Positions 1 through 12,600 of a DNA stretch of 64,000 nt are shown here, piece after piece. This DNA is from Iris pallida (Eukaryota; Streptophyta; Magnoliopsida; Asparagales; Iridaceae), in contig JANAVB010016199.1 in NCBI GenBank assembly GCA_029216955.1, positions 10,805,595 to 10,869,594 of the forward strand, in the 5' to 3' direction. Under the pieces are notes generated by a model. It did not search any database. It was not told the DNA's origin and saw nothing but the letters and a program-made list of their open reading frames with translations. Made by a program: the position numbers and the translations under genes. Position 1 is the first letter of the stretch; each line of letters begins with the position of its first letter.

Positions 1-608
1 TGCCCATGCCCAGTAGAACAGCATAGAGTATCCGCTTGGCTAGTAACAGATATGGGGAAGTTGTTTCTTAAAAATTTAACATATTTTCTAAGTTCTCCTA
101 TAGTACTTACAATAAATCAAAACATAATTGAATAGAAGTACACGGTTATGCTTTTAACTTTGTGTTCATAGAGTCTTTAGAAATTTTATTTTCTTTTGTA
201 TCTGAAATACTAATGCCAAGATACATAGTAGTTGACAACATATGTAGTTATGTCATCAAGATGATGTACATCAAGGCAGATGATAGCATATGACAGGAGA
301 GTATTTGGCATAGCATATGACATAGTAGTTGACAACATATGTAATTATGTGATCAAGTATTATGGTTGAAAGCTTGTTTGCAAGTCTTGTAGGCCAAGTA
401 TTTATCTACTGGGGACATGGTGATGTCATGCAATAGTCTTTTATGAAGTCGTTAATGCAAAAGCCAAAGAGAATTGGTGACCGTGTAATGGTTTGCACTT
501 TGCATGCAGCTTGTGCAACATACGTTTAAAACTGTTTGCATGCAGCTCATGCATATTAGTAAGGAAAACATACCCACAATGGGAACTACGTGAAATTTTA
601 AGAAAAAG
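1..608. other. Intron or flanking DNA left of copia-1, with a 38-bp direct repeat
   Basis: AT-rich sequence with no recognisable coding exon. It should be the intron downstream of amidohydrolase exon I, or flanking DNA. A 38-bp direct repeat occurs at 223-260 and 320-357 with two mismatches. The last five bases (604-608, AAAAG) are the left target-site duplication of copia-1. The next expected amidohydrolase exon was looked for on the minus strand and not found. Confidence 0.6.
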
Positions 609-780
609 TGTTCGAATATTTATTGGATGTCATATTTAGTATATTGGAATATCCTATGACATATTTGGTATGCCAGAATCTGCCACAGAATATCTACAGT
701 ATATTCCATCATTGTAATAATGACTGTAAGGCTATATAAAGCCAAGAAGACCATCAATAATATATCAAGAAATTACAACA
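609..780 (+). repeat. 5' LTR of copia-1 (172 bp)
   Basis: Begins TGTTCG and ends TTACAACA, matching 6348-6524 over its whole length apart from a 5-bp deletion and a few substitutions. It is directly followed by the primer binding site. A TATAAA-like stretch (733-740, ctatataaa) probably marks the LTR promoter. Confidence 0.93.
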
Positions 781-793
781 TGGTATCAGAGCC
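781..793 (+). other. Primer binding site of copia-1
   Basis: TGGTATCAGAGCC follows the 5' LTR directly. This is the plant initiator methionine tRNA 3'-end complement used by most copia elements. Confidence 0.9.
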
Positions 794-1182
794 AAAATTC
801 CACAAACCCTAGCCGCCACCAACCGACCCCCTTCCAAACCCTAACCCTAGCTGCTACCCCCCCTTCTCTCTTCCTGCCCCTGCCCCTATCATCCCGCGTA
901 CGCGGCCATAGTACCCCACGGCCCCTCTCTCGCCGCGACCCCGCGGCCCCGCGGCTGCTGCTGCTGCGGTGCTATTGCACGCACGCCGGGCGCCTCCCAC
1001 TCCTAAGGCACGCACGGCTCCTGCGGTTGTTGCCGACACTGAAGCACGCGACGGCACTCATGTCACTGCTGTTCGACTTGTTCCGAAAGTTGACACCCGA
1101 AGGCCTAGATCTGATGTAAATATTCGGATCTAGAAGCAGACGACGAGGACAAGCGTGACGTGATCATCGAAGAGGACGATCG

Positions 1183-2300
1183 ATGGAGGCGATCATCAAG
1201 TAGCTGAATCATGCGGAGGTTGCGACGTTGATGAAGATGTCGGCTGGTGAGAGCATGACACGAACATCGATAAGGCTGGAGCTTTCCTCCATCGATCTGA
1301 AGCTAGATAGACCAGCTACCTATCTGAGTTGGTCACGACGGGTAAGGTGAACCCTCGTAGGAAAGAACCTGGAAGGGTTCCTGTCGGGCGAGAAGACGGA
1401 GCCGGACGAGGGCTCGACGGAACATGACGAGTGGAAGTTCACTCATATGGTGATCTACATCTGGCTTCTCAACTCCTTAGTCCAGTCTATTGCCGCCACA
1501 GTCGACGGCATTGAGATGGTGAGAAATATGTGGGACAAGTTGAGGCGAACCTATGATGGTGTGGAAAACAACTTACGGGTCTTCCAAATCAAGGGAGAGA
1601 TCGACGACACCGTACAGGGAGAGAGGATGGTACAGGAGTATGCCACAGAGTTAGAGCGTCTGTGGGTGGATTACGACCACACCTCAGATCAGGCTGCGGG
1701 GACCCAAAATGTAAGGAGAGACAGGTATGTCTACAGTAGAGGACGATAAAATTCCTCAAAGGGCTGACTGCAGCATTTGCTCAGAGGACGGCCCTACTTC
1801 TCACCCAACTGAAGATCCCCACTCTTGAGGAGGCTATCTCAGCCATGATCCAGGAGGAGACACGCATCAGACTACAGGCGGGGACAGATGGTCCTCCCGA
1901 AGCAAAGTCAGCACTAATGGCCACTAGCTCGGACGATACAGGACCTAAGGGAGAGGACTGGCAGCACAACCGGCAGTGCTACAACTGCAGAGAGATGGGC
2001 CACCATCGGGATGCTTGCACCAAACCACCTAGGGAGGAAGATTCAGGTGGTGGACAGGGACTATTCGGTGGACGAGGACATTTTGGAGGACGTGGCCATG
2101 GTCGTGGGGGTCGACGAGGCGGTCGATGATGCTATCGGACAAACCTGCTGATAGCAAAAGGAGATGGAGGAGCTGGCGACACCTTTACTGAGGAGGATCA
2201 GGCACTGGTGGACATGCTGGAAGTGCTTAGGAGGAAGCAGCGAACGTCCAATGATGGAGACAAGAGAAGCACAACGGAGGAGGCGTTCACCTCATTCTTC
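1183..2300 (+). pseudogene. Copia-1 gag remnant with CCHC zinc knuckle
   Basis: The gag start is the ATG at 1183, in the same context as the related copia-3 gag start (MEAIIK, here followed at once by a stop). The intact stretch 1447-1749 contains the plant copia gag segment ([15 protein letters not shown]). The zinc knuckle CYNCREMGHHRDAC lies near 1977-2018, followed by a Gly/Arg-rich tail, as in nucleocapsid proteins. A premature TAG at codon 7, a TGA near 1348 and a frameshift near 1700 make it non-functional. Confidence 0.85.
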
Positions 2301-3721
2301 GCTGGAGGCAACGCCGCCATGTATGTCCATCCATCAGAAGATACTGACGACTCACTTGCTCTTGCATCTATTGCTTCCCTTAAATTATCAGATTGGATTA
2401 TCAACTCGATGGCATCTCGACATGTGACGAAAAATGCTAGTGAGTTCTCCTCGTACACTAACCTAGCATCAGCAGACAGCATTCAGACAGCTGATGGCAC
2501 TTTCCAGCCAGTGGTTGGTAAGGGTACTGTTAATTGTACAGGTTTAGTAAAATTATCCAATATTTTACATGCTCCATCCATTCCAGGCAGTCTCTTGTCC
2601 ATTAGTTCTATAATCCTTCAACTTAAATGTATTGTTTCTTTTGATATCCCTAAGGTGATCTTCCAGGAGAAAGAGACAGGACGAAGACTTGGAACTGGCA
2701 CTTGGCATAAGGGACTGTGGTACCTGGATCGAGAAGGACTGGACTCAGCACTAATATCTATGGCGGAGAAGGCTGGTATGGGAGGACTGCAGATGACGGC
2801 CAAGGATACTTTGCTACTCCATCATAGGAGGTTGGGACATTCCTCCTTTAACACTTTAAGTAAATTATATCCCGATATTTATGAAAAATTGTCAAATAAA
2901 GAGAAACTAGTATGTGATGCATGTGAGTTAGGCAAACTTACTAGGAGTTCCTATATTGGTACGGGTCATAGGAGCTCTTCTATTTTTGAGGTAGTACACT
3001 CTGATGTTTGGGGTTCATTTGCTACTAATACTATGAATGGTTATAAGTACTTTGTTTCCTTTATTGATTGTGCTTCTCATGTCACCTGGTTGTACTTGAT
3101 GAAAAATAAGAGTGATGTACCTACTTGTTTTCGAGATTTTCACAAACATGTCCAGACTCAGTATGGGGCAATTGTGAAGGTACTGAAGTCTGACAATGGA
3201 ACGGAGTAAACAAACAGAACACTTGCAGAATACTTGTCAGCACACGGGATACATCATCAAACCACTTACACCTGCACAAAATGGTGTAGCGGAAAGGAAG
3301 AACAGACACCTTCTGGAGGTCGCAAGAAGCATGAAGATTGACATGAATGTCCCACAGAGTCTGTGGGGACATGCAGTGTTGACAGCAGCTCAACTAATCA
3401 ACAGAATGCCTTCGAAGGTCCTGGGACGGAAGTCTCCATGTGAAATATTGCAAGACAATAATAGTGGAAAACTCCCGCTGAAGGTGTTTGGGTGCGTATG
3501 CTTTGTGAAGGACAACAGGCCGTCAGTTGGGAAGCTTGATCCTAGAGCAGTCAAGTGCATCTTCGTGGGCTACTCGGCGACTCAGAAGGGGTACGTGTGC
3601 TGGAGTCCAATGGAAAAGAAGAAATTTGTAAGTATGGATGTCCACTTCCGGGAGCATGAACCATACTACCGTCAGGAGGAAACTTCAAATCACACGTCTA
3701 ATACAGCTAGTATGAGGCGAG
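2208..3721 (+). pseudogene. Copia-1 pol 5' part: protease, GAG-pre-integrase, integrase
   Basis: Frame 2208-3209 holds the protease region, where the expected catalytic DSG is replaced by NSM (WIINSMASRH), then the GAG-pre-integrase histidine motif ([11 protein letters not shown]) and the start of the integrase core (VVHSDVWG, later SDNGTE). Translation shifts frame near 3200 into 3196-3801, with the integrase stretch [14 protein letters not shown]. The frame is then cut at 3721 by the hAT insertion. The lost aspartate and glycine in the protease and the frameshift both indicate a dead copy. Confidence 0.88.
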
Positions 3722-4374
3722 TAGGCCTGTCAATGGTAGCTTATTGGTCGGATATTGGCATTACCATATCCGAACCACTGACTATCGGATATATCCGATA
3801 ACTATCCGATATCCGATCGGATATAATTTTTGGCTACCATATCCGTTACCAATAATTTTAACGGATATCGGATAATATCCGAACCAATAAGATTACTAAA
3901 AAATATATTAAAAAAAGGGAAGAAAAAAATGAGTTAAAACGTTTTGGTTGTCACCTTGCTGGTTTAGATCGGGTAGATACTTTAAACTATGTTTTTCAGC
4001 CGCTTGCAAGGTGACAACCAAAATATTTTAACTCTTTAGATATGATATGACAAATATATTGTAGTATATATGTTGCTGGAAATTTAAGTTCAACCCTATG
4101 GTACCGATCTAAACCACTTAAAGTGGCTGAAAAACATAGTTTGAAGTATCTACACTTTCCAATAAGTTTTGGCTGAAAAACATAATTTGTAGTAAATATC
4201 ATTTTAAATTTATTAAATAATTTAAATATTATTGGTTCGGATATGACACTTACCGTATCCGTATCCGATATCCGATAAATATCCGATATGATATCCGAAT
4301 TCGTATCCGTATCGGATATTTTCGGTTCGAATACGGATCGGATACGGATTTTCGGTCTACCATTGACAGGCCTA
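3722..4374. mobile_element. Non-autonomous hAT element nested in copia-1
   Basis: Terminal inverted repeats TAGGCCTGTCAATGGTA (3722) and TACCATTGACAGGCCTA (ending 4374) are flanked by a perfect 8-bp target duplication GAGGCGAG (3714-3721 and 4375-4382). An 8-bp duplication and TAGG...CCTA ends are typical of hAT elements. Subterminal regions hold many copies of ATCCGATA-type motifs, the kind of repeat hAT transposases bind. There is no transposase coding. Removing the element and one copy of the duplication restores the copia reading seen in copia-3 and copia-4, which confirms the boundaries. Confidence 0.93.
3931..4170. repeat. Nested inverted repeats in the core of the hAT element
   Basis: A roughly 29-bp arm (3931-3960, GAGTTAAAACGTTTTGG...) is inverted at about 4006-4037. 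A second, overlapping set pairs the GATCTAAACC and GCTGAAAAACATAG blocks between 3962-4004 and 4100-4165. The core could fold into a compound hairpin distinct from the ATCCGATA-rich ends. Confidence 0.75.
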
Positions 4375-4382
4375 GAGGCGAG

Positions 4383-6340
4383 AGGGGGAGAAGGAGAGCT
4401 CAGTAGTGACTGATTTAGGAGTTTGGCATAAAGACACGGTCGAGGAGCAGAAAGGTGAAAAGGAACAAGGGGAGGAGATAAGAAGTGTTAGGCCTACGGC
4501 TCAGGGAGAGTTATTTACCTACAGCAGGAGAGAGAAGCAAACTGCAGGACCAGTATCTACAGTGCCAGTGCCAAGTCCCTTGCCTGCGTCCGTCTCGACT
4601 CCTGAGACACCTACACTATCACCACCTCCTTCAGGTGATATCATTCTCCCTACTCCTCCCACACAATTATCAGTACGAAGGACCACTCGCAGTAATGCGA
4701 AAAATCCTCCGAACAGATATGGTTGGGACCTTGCTCAATTTGTTTCTTATGACCATATCTCTTCTTCTCATAGAGCATTTATTGCATCTTTGGATAGTAT
4801 TACTGTACCTAACAATTGACAGGTTGCCAAGAATAATCCAAAGTGGAAAGCGGCAATACTCGAGGAGTTGGGAGCTCTTGAGAAGAACCACACTTGGGAA
4901 CTAGTGAGGCTGCCAGAAGGAAAGAGCGCAGTCGGATGCAAGTGGATCTTTACTATGAAGCAGAACCCAGATGGACAGGTTGAGCGCTACAAAGCTCGAC
5001 TGGTGGCAAAAGGATACAGTCAGACGTACGGCATTGACTATAACGAGACCTTTGCACCAGTCGCAAAGATGAATACAGTCAGGACCCTGATTTTTTTTGG
5101 CAGCGAATGGTGGATGGAAGCTACACCAACTGGATGTGAAGAATACATTTCTTCATGGGGATCTGGTGGAGGAGATATACATGAAGATACCACCAGGATT
5201 CAGCACCAACCAGATAGTGGACAAGGTCTGCAGGTTAAAGAAGTCTCTCTATGGACTAAAGCAGTCTCTTCGGACATGGTTTGACAAATTCAGGAGGACG
5301 ATGGTAGGAATGGAATATCAGCAGATCAATGTTGATCATACTTATTCTTCAGACGGAATGGAGGCCACATCACCATGCTTGCGGTGTATGTGGACGACAT
5401 GATTATTACAGGAGATGATGAGCAGAAGATCGTCCGACTCGAAAAAAAGCTTGACAGGGAATTTGAGGTGAAGGACCTTGGTCTTCTTCGCTACTTCCTT
5501 AGGATAGAGATCGCTTGAGACGGAGAGGAGATTGTTCTTTCTCAGAGAAAGTATGCACTGGACCTTCTTATAGAGACAGGGATGTTGGGGTGCAAACCTG
5601 CAGCAACGCCAATAGGCCAGAGGTTCAAGTTGAAGGCCAAGACTGGAGACCCAGTTGATCGAAACAGATACCAGAGACTAGTGGGCAAGTTGATCTATCT
5701 GAGCCACACACGACCTAATATCTTTTTTGCAGTGAGTGTGGTGAGCCGCTACATGCATGACCCACGGAAGGGTCATATGGATGCAGTATACCAGATTCTG
5801 AGGTACTTGAAGGGTGCCCCCGGGAAGGGGCTGATATTCAAGAAGAACAATCACATGAACATTGAAGGCTACTGTGATTCTGACTGGGCTAGCTGTGCCG
5901 ATGACAGAAGGTCTACATCAGGATATTGCATATTCATAGGAGGTAACCTAGTCTCCTGGAGGAGTAAGAAGCAGTCTGTGGTAGCCAGATCGACAGCGGA
6001 AGCAGAGTACAGAGCTATGGCCCTGGGAATTGCAGAACTGCTATGGTTGAAGAATATGCTGGTAGAACTGAAACTGGATCAAGGAACCAAGATGAAGTTG
6101 TGGTGTGACAACCAATCAGCTATTAGTATCACCAACAATCCAGTACAGCATGACAGGACCAAACACATCGAAATTGATAGGTTCTTTATCAAAGAGAACC
6201 TGGATAGAGGATTGCTGGAGCTTGGCCACGTTCCGACCAGGGATCAGGTAGCAAACGGACTAACCAAGGGACTTCCCTCTGTGAGTTTGATTAGAGGATG
6301 TGACAAGATGGGCTTAGTGAATATTTTTTGCCCATCTTGA
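4383..6340 (+). pseudogene. Copia-1 pol 3' part: reverse transcriptase and RNase H
   Basis: After the hAT insertion the pol continues through a proline-rich linker (4560-4700), the start of reverse transcriptase ([13 protein letters not shown], then [10 protein letters not shown] and [15 protein letters not shown] at 4930-5035), the YVDDM catalytic motif near 5389-5403, and RNase H ([10 protein letters not shown] near 6100, KHIEIDRFF near 6165). Frameshifts near 5090 and 5340 and a TGA near 5516 break it. Only the RNase H portion (5582-6340) is a clean 252-codon stretch ending just before the polypurine tract. Confidence 0.9.
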
Positions 6341-6347
6341 GGGGAAG

Positions 6348-6524
6348 TGTTGGAATATTTAGTACGTTGGATGTCACATTTAGTAGATTGGAATATCCTG
6401 TGACATATTTGGTATGCCAGAATATACCACAGAATATCTACAGTATATTCTATCATTGTAATAATGACTGTAAGGCTATATAAAGCCAAGAAGACTATCA
6501 ATAATATATCAAAAAATTACAACA
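6348..6524 (+). repeat. 3' LTR of copia-1 (177 bp)
   Basis: TGTTGGAAT...ATTACAACA, preceded by the purine tract GAGGGGAAG (6339-6347) and followed by the AAAAG target duplication. It retains the 5 bases missing from the 5' LTR. Confidence 0.93.
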
Positions 6525-6582
6525 AAAAGAAAATCAACATCTGAAAAAAGAAATAACAAATGGATGCCTAACTGAATTTCAC

Positions 6583-6657
6583 CTGTACTGAGGCAATGAC
6601 CCTTTGCTGACCAAAACGGGCTGCTGATCCTGGTGCCAGGTGTTGGGCATGTTCTAT
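6583..6657 (-). CDS. LAF3: LAF3-like amidohydrolase, exon I (last one seen)
   Basis: 25 codons in phase 0, starting [10 protein letters not shown] and ending VIASVQ. The acceptor is AATATCAG and the donor is GTGAAA. His in IEHAQ is a presumed metal ligand. Copia-1 begins 58 bases downstream of the exon end (6524), so the following intron was invaded almost at its 5' splice site. Confidence 0.92.
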
Positions 6658-9600
6658 CTGATATTAAATACAAAATATTAGTAGAAAGCACCATTACAAG
6701 CAAAAATTCTTTCCAGGTATACATATGAATTGACAAGAAAGCAGGTAACAATTCCAATAAGAAAAAAAAATCATTGCATATGAACTCCTTCCAGAATGGA
6801 GAAATTACTCTGAATCTGCGATCTCTCACTCCATTAGAAGATGCCACAGTATTAAACAAATTTAGCACCATGTCATTTGCTTTGTCTCCAATCGCATGAA
6901 CTGCAACCTGATAGCTTTCAATGCAAGACTGATATTTTAGAGAAGGAAAAAAAGTATCACTAGAAGCAACTGACAGATATTTCTCAACGAATAGGACCTG
7001 AAGACCAGAATTATCTGATGCTAATGTTGCATTGAGGAGCCAGTCAAAATCCGAAACTTGCAGACCATAATTGCGAGAGTCGTCCTCATAAGGCTGCAGA
7101 CACTCATCGTACATCTTTCAGTAGCTGTATCATGAATCTAAATATCGAACTAAAACCATAATCAACTTTTAACAAAGACTGTATATAAATATGTTAATTG
7201 CATTTTGTAATTGTTCCTCAATCCTCAAGTTTAAAGAAAGGTTCTTGACAAAATGTTTTGGCCTCTCATCCCTCTGAAGGTCAAGAACTACTTTCACTTG
7301 ATTGAAAGGATTCAAATCACATGTGTGCCTTGTGTGGAAATAATATATTAACCCTCACCATAACTTTTGAGTTTTGGTACAGTGGCAAAAACTTCAACAT
7401 GGTATCCGACCAATCCAGGTTAAATCTCCTCTAGTGCGCATTTAAGCGAATTTTGTAATATATTGTACCAATGTGTAAATCCAAGTCTCAGCCCATCAAG
7501 TGCGCATTCTCACGGTCAGTACAAAGGTTTTAGTTAGAACCCAGTTTTAGACTCTTCCTTGATGTTGCACACTTGTACTCTCAACAGCTTTTGCTGATGA
7601 TTTCAAGAATTTTAAAATTTTCAAAACGAGAATAAGTAACATGTACTCCCTCTTCCCCTTCCCCATCTCTTCCCCAACGCATCTGCATACTTCTCAGTTG
7701 ATCCCTTGATTATCTGGATTCCCAAAACATAAGAACCACGAAGAATCTATGAAGTATCCGTGCTGGTACCAGTATCAATATGAACACAACATTGGTACTA
7801 AGATAAATAGAGTTTCATGCCCTTGCAATTACTATTGTACCCTCATAAGATAAATAACAATAATAACACTAACAGCAGTCATTGTGAATTAATCTAGGTC
7901 ATAAGAATTATCACACATGTAAACTATAAAGCATAAACCAACAATATAACAAAATAAGCTACACGTAATCAAGTGGCATCTCATCATGCTCTTGGTAAGT
8001 GATATTCAACTACATGAGCAAAATCATGTAATCATTTGATTTTGGTTCTCACAAGCTGGCTAATGTATGTACTGTGTTCTAATATTGAGAAGAGAAAAGT
8101 AGAAGTTGTACTTTATTGAGTAATCATAACCCTTTTATATACTAAGAGGTTTAGCATAAGGACTCACAAGAGGAGATCAAATAAAAACAAAACAATTCTA
8201 ACAATATAACAAACTCCAACAGTCCCCCACGAGCTGGAATGTAGATATTTAAGAGGTTCAGGTTGGAACAAAGACCAGAGAAGTGAGAAGAATTGAGCGG
8301 ATTGGTATAGATGCCTAGACTCTGATCTTTCGAACTAGTATATGGTGTAAGAACTAGTTTCATCATGAAAGCTTCTCGAACAAAGTGGTAGTCCACCTCA
8401 ATAATAGCACTAAAGATAATTGTCTGATTATCACAGTACATAGGCATTGGTAAAGACACTTGAACTCCAAGATCCTTAAATAAGGTAGTCAACCATGCCG
8501 TATCACATATTGTGCGAGCGAGCCATGACCTTGTACTCAGCTTTTGCACTAGACTTGGGCACCACTATTTGCTTCTTGCTACGCCATGTGACAAGATTTC
8601 CTCCAACATAAGTGCAGTAACGAAGGCAGACCTCCAGACAGATATGGTTGGGATCTTGCTAAGTTTGTTTCTTATGACCACATCTCTTCTTCTCATGGAG
8701 CATTTATAGCATCTTTGGATACTGTACCTAACAATTGACAGGTTGCCAAGAACGATCCAAAGTGGAAAGCGACAATGCATGAAGAGTTAGGAGCTCTTAA
8801 GAAGAATCACACTTGGGAGCTGGTGAGACTGCCGAAGGGGAAGAGAGCAGTCGGATGCAAGTGGGTCTTTACCGTGAAGCAGAACCCAGATGGACAGGTC
8901 GAGCACTACAAAGCTCGACTAGTGGCGAAAGGATACAGTCAGACATACGTCATTGACTATGACGAGACCTTTGCACCAGTTGCAAAGATGAGCACTGTCA
9001 GGACCCTGATATCTTTGGCAGCGAATGTTGGATGGAAGCTACACCAACTGGATGTGAAGAATGCATTTCTTCACGGAGATCTAGTGGAGGAGGTTTACAT
9101 GGAGATACCACCAAGATTTGGCACAAATCAGACAGCCGGCAAGGTCTGCAGACTGAAGAAGTCCCTCTATGGACTGAAGCAGTCTCCTCGAGCGTGGTTT
9201 GACAGATTCAGGAGAGCGATGATAGGGATGGAATATCAGCAGATCAATGCTGATCACACTGTATTCTTCAGAAGGAGTCGGAGCCACATCACCATACTTG
9301 TAGTGTATGTTGATGACATAATTATCACGGGAGATGATGAGCAGGAAATCGTCCGACTCAAAGGGAAGCTTGGCAAGGAATTTGAGGTGAAGGACCTTGG
9401 TCTTCTTCGCTACTTCCTTGGGATTGAGATCACTCGAGACGCAGAGGGGATTGTTCTCTCTAAGAGGAAGTATGCATTAGACCTTCTCACAGAGACAGAG
9501 ATGTTGGGATGCAAACCTGCAGCGACGCCAATCGATCAGAGGTTCAAGCTGAATGCTGATGCTGGAGAACCAGTTGACCGGGACAGATACCAGAGACTAG

Positions 9601-12600
9601 TGGACAAGCTGATCTATTTGAGCCACACACGCCCAAATATATGCTTTGCAGTTAATGTGGTGAGCCGCTACATGCATGACCCACGGAAGGGTCATATAGA
9701 CGCAGTATAACAGATTCTGAGATACTTGAAGGGTGCCCCCGGGAAAGTACTGATGTTCAGGAAGAATAATCACATGGACATCGAGGGCTACTGCGATTCT
9801 GACTGGGCTAGTTGTGCTGATGACAGGAGGTCTACCTCGGGATACTGCATACTTTTAGGAGGCAACTTAGTCTCTTGAAGGAGTAAGAAGCAGTCAGTGG
9901 TAACCAGATCGACAGCTGAAGCGGCGTACAGAGCTATGGCCTTGGGAGTTGCAGAGCTGCTTTAGTTGAAGAATATGCTGGTGGAGCTGAAGCTAGATCA
10001 AGGAGCCAAGATGAAGCTATGGTGTGACAACCAGTCAGCTATTAGTATTGCCAATAATCTAGTACAGCATTACAGGACCAAACATCAAGGAGAAGTTGGT
10101 TAGTGGACTACTGGAGCTAGGCCACGTTCCAACCAAGGATCAGGTAGCAGACGGACTGACCAAGGGACCTAGCTCTGTGAGCATAATTAGATAATGTGAC
10201 AAGATGGGCTTGGTGAATATCTTTCGTCCCATCTTGAGGGGGAGTGTTGGTATATTTAGTATAGGAATATGTTATATTTAGTATGGGAATATGTTATGTT
10301 TAGTATGGGAATATCCTGAGGACATATTTGGGATGCCAGAATATGTCACAGGATATTCTATTGGATATTCCATGATGTAAAGGCTATATAAAGCCTATGA
10401 GACTATCAATGAAATCATCTCATCAATCAATTACAACAGTAGTCTTATTGCTATAGTGAGGAAGTGTTGGTATTATTGTATACTAACAGAGAATGAGTAG
10501 CCCTGGTAGCCCAGTCGAGAAAAAAAGTAGAAAACTCCATAGAAGAGAGAAGATAAAGAACTAGATCAACATATCGCAGGTAGAAATATTTTTTTCTATT
10601 TCCTTTTGTTCAACAAAGGATATTTGATATGATCATATTACATATGAGATAGTCTCATATAATGAGAAAGTTGTTGAGTGGACCTAATCTCGAACTAACG
10701 GCGGAAGACGAGGATGGTGAGTGGCAGGAGGTCAGCAAGACTTGCCGGGAAGTAGATGATGGTTGTGGAGGAGCTGGCTTGGGCGGCCGAGGGAGGCATG
10801 CCTGTAGAGGAGCCAGCAATAGATGGCGGGACGTGGGAGGGCCTGACAAAGACCGGTGAGATCCAGCGCGGGCTGCCTATGGTTGTTGTAGGTTGTTGTC
10901 CCCCACGATAGATGTCTCAAGAGATAGGAGCAGAAATAGATTAACGGATTATTGGGGAAGGAGAAAAAATAAGCTATGATACCATGTTTTAATATTGAGA
11001 AGAGAAAACTAGATGGTGTACTTTATTGACTAGTCATAATGCTTATATACTAAGAGATTAGGCATAAGGTCTAACAAGCTCAACAACTCTAACAACCTAA
11101 CAACCTAACAACTATAACAAAGTAATAATATGACAAACTCTAACCTAAGTTGCCAACGCATATACCGTATCGTGTATCGATTTGCTTGTGCATCGAATCA
11201 TGTATCACGTATCGTATCGTGTATCGATGATATAGTAACTCTAGGAGTTTAGTTCTATACTTGTAAACCATAAAGGAACATGACCTAAAATAATTTTTTC
11301 AAAAATAATTATTTGTTTCATCTTTACAAGTAGATCTAGTTCCAAAATTTAGATTATTAGGTATATATCATGGCTCGAGAAAAAAAAAACCAATACTACC
11401 TATCAGCCTATATGTATCATATCGGATCAACAAATAGAATGAAATTCTAGTATATAATATCGCGTTGTGTGTATCGTAACATACTTGTAACATAGACACT
11501 TAACAATATAACAAACTCTAACAACTTCGAACATGGATATTTACACGTCAAAAGTAGGTTCAAAATGTAGCAGTGTGATAATAGTATCAGTACAAGATAA
11601 ATTTTCTTCTCCTCATGTTAGTCAATGCGAGGTAAAACAAAATCATCAATCTAAAACCACAAGTAATTAGAACCCACCGAAGCGGAAAAGGCAGGGTTTA
11701 GATTCTTGAAAACAGCACTAAGATGACATACACAAATGTGTCAGCCCCCTGGATTTTTAGAGTTATTTTTATTTTTATTTTATGATTTTATTTAATATGA
11801 TTATTAATATATATTTTTTCCACTATTATTTTGATCATTAAATGCCCATTTCCGTATCTTTGATTTTTGGAGCACAAGATATACCAATCTCTTGAAACTT
11901 CCTTCATGAGTTTTAACCTAGACAAGTTTAACTTCGATTTGGTATATCACGTCTCACTCAAATATGTCTTCTTGTATTCTATTTGCTTCGCACAATTACG
12001 GGGTCAATTTAGGCCAAAAAGTTATCTACCGTGAAACTTGTCGTACTTTCCAACTTGATTTCGGGACTCGACATCGATCCAACCTAAACGACTCAATATA
12101 TCATTCCAACCTACTTTGAGCCTACTACACACGTCTATGGTGTCTCACTCAGTTGAGTCCCCATGTGCTATTTATTTTTAAATGGCACACAAGACCAAAT
12201 ATTAGACATTGGACTCATTTTGATCCTAAAACTCCCCCCAACCCAAAACTAGTCCAAGTAGGATTCGTAAAGCCTATCCTAGGGTAACCCAACCTATTAG
12301 ACATGTTTTGTACTAATTTTCATGGATTAATGTGCAGCCACATTAATCAAATCTATTTTAAATCAAACTCCAAAACTATTTTCCTAATTTGGACTATTTA
12401 AATCTCTTTGGACGTATCCTATTACATCTTTTGATTTAAATATCAAATCTCCTCCAAATTTTACCAAACCTCCTATAAATCAATCCTAGCCCTTTAAACT
12501 TAGATTTTCTATATTTTAAATTTATATTTTCTGGCCGCCCATCCCAAAAACTAAACAGAAACCGAGAGGTTTCTTTGTGAGGGCGCGCGCACATAACCAT

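Larger units (their letters stand above)
609..6524 (+). mobile_element. Copia-1: Ty1/copia LTR retrotransposon, complete ends, defective
   Basis: A full-length copia element. It has LTRs at 609-780 and 6348-6524, an initiator-Met-type primer binding site at 781, a polypurine tract just before 6348, and a perfect 5-bp target duplication AAAAG (604-608 and 6525-6529). Domain order is gag, zinc knuckle, protease, integrase, reverse transcriptase, RNase H, which is diagnostic of copia. The reading frame is broken many times and a hAT element sits inside it, so it cannot move autonomously. It lies antisense to the host amidohydrolase gene and starts 58 bases past the exon I boundary. By eye the LTRs differ at roughly nine positions plus a 5-bp indel, so it is not recent. 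Confidence 0.95.
8614..10438 (+). mobile_element. Copia-2: 5'-truncated copia element (RT, RNase H, 3' LTR)
   Basis: Same family as copia-1. It starts abruptly in the linker before reverse transcriptase, at the GCAGTAA stretch (8614-8620) shared with copia-B, and runs to a 194-bp 3' LTR (10245-10438). gag, protease and integrase are absent, so there is no 5' LTR and no target duplication can be tested. Confidence 0.88.

Noticed and set aside
1..60. Possible next amidohydrolase exon on the minus strand after an AG at about 41-42
   Set aside because: The translated frames do not resemble the expected segment after VIASVQ, and the in-phase reading does not match the family.
223..357. Direct repeats as a CRISPR-like array
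   Set aside because: Only two 38-bp units with mismatches in plant intron DNA.
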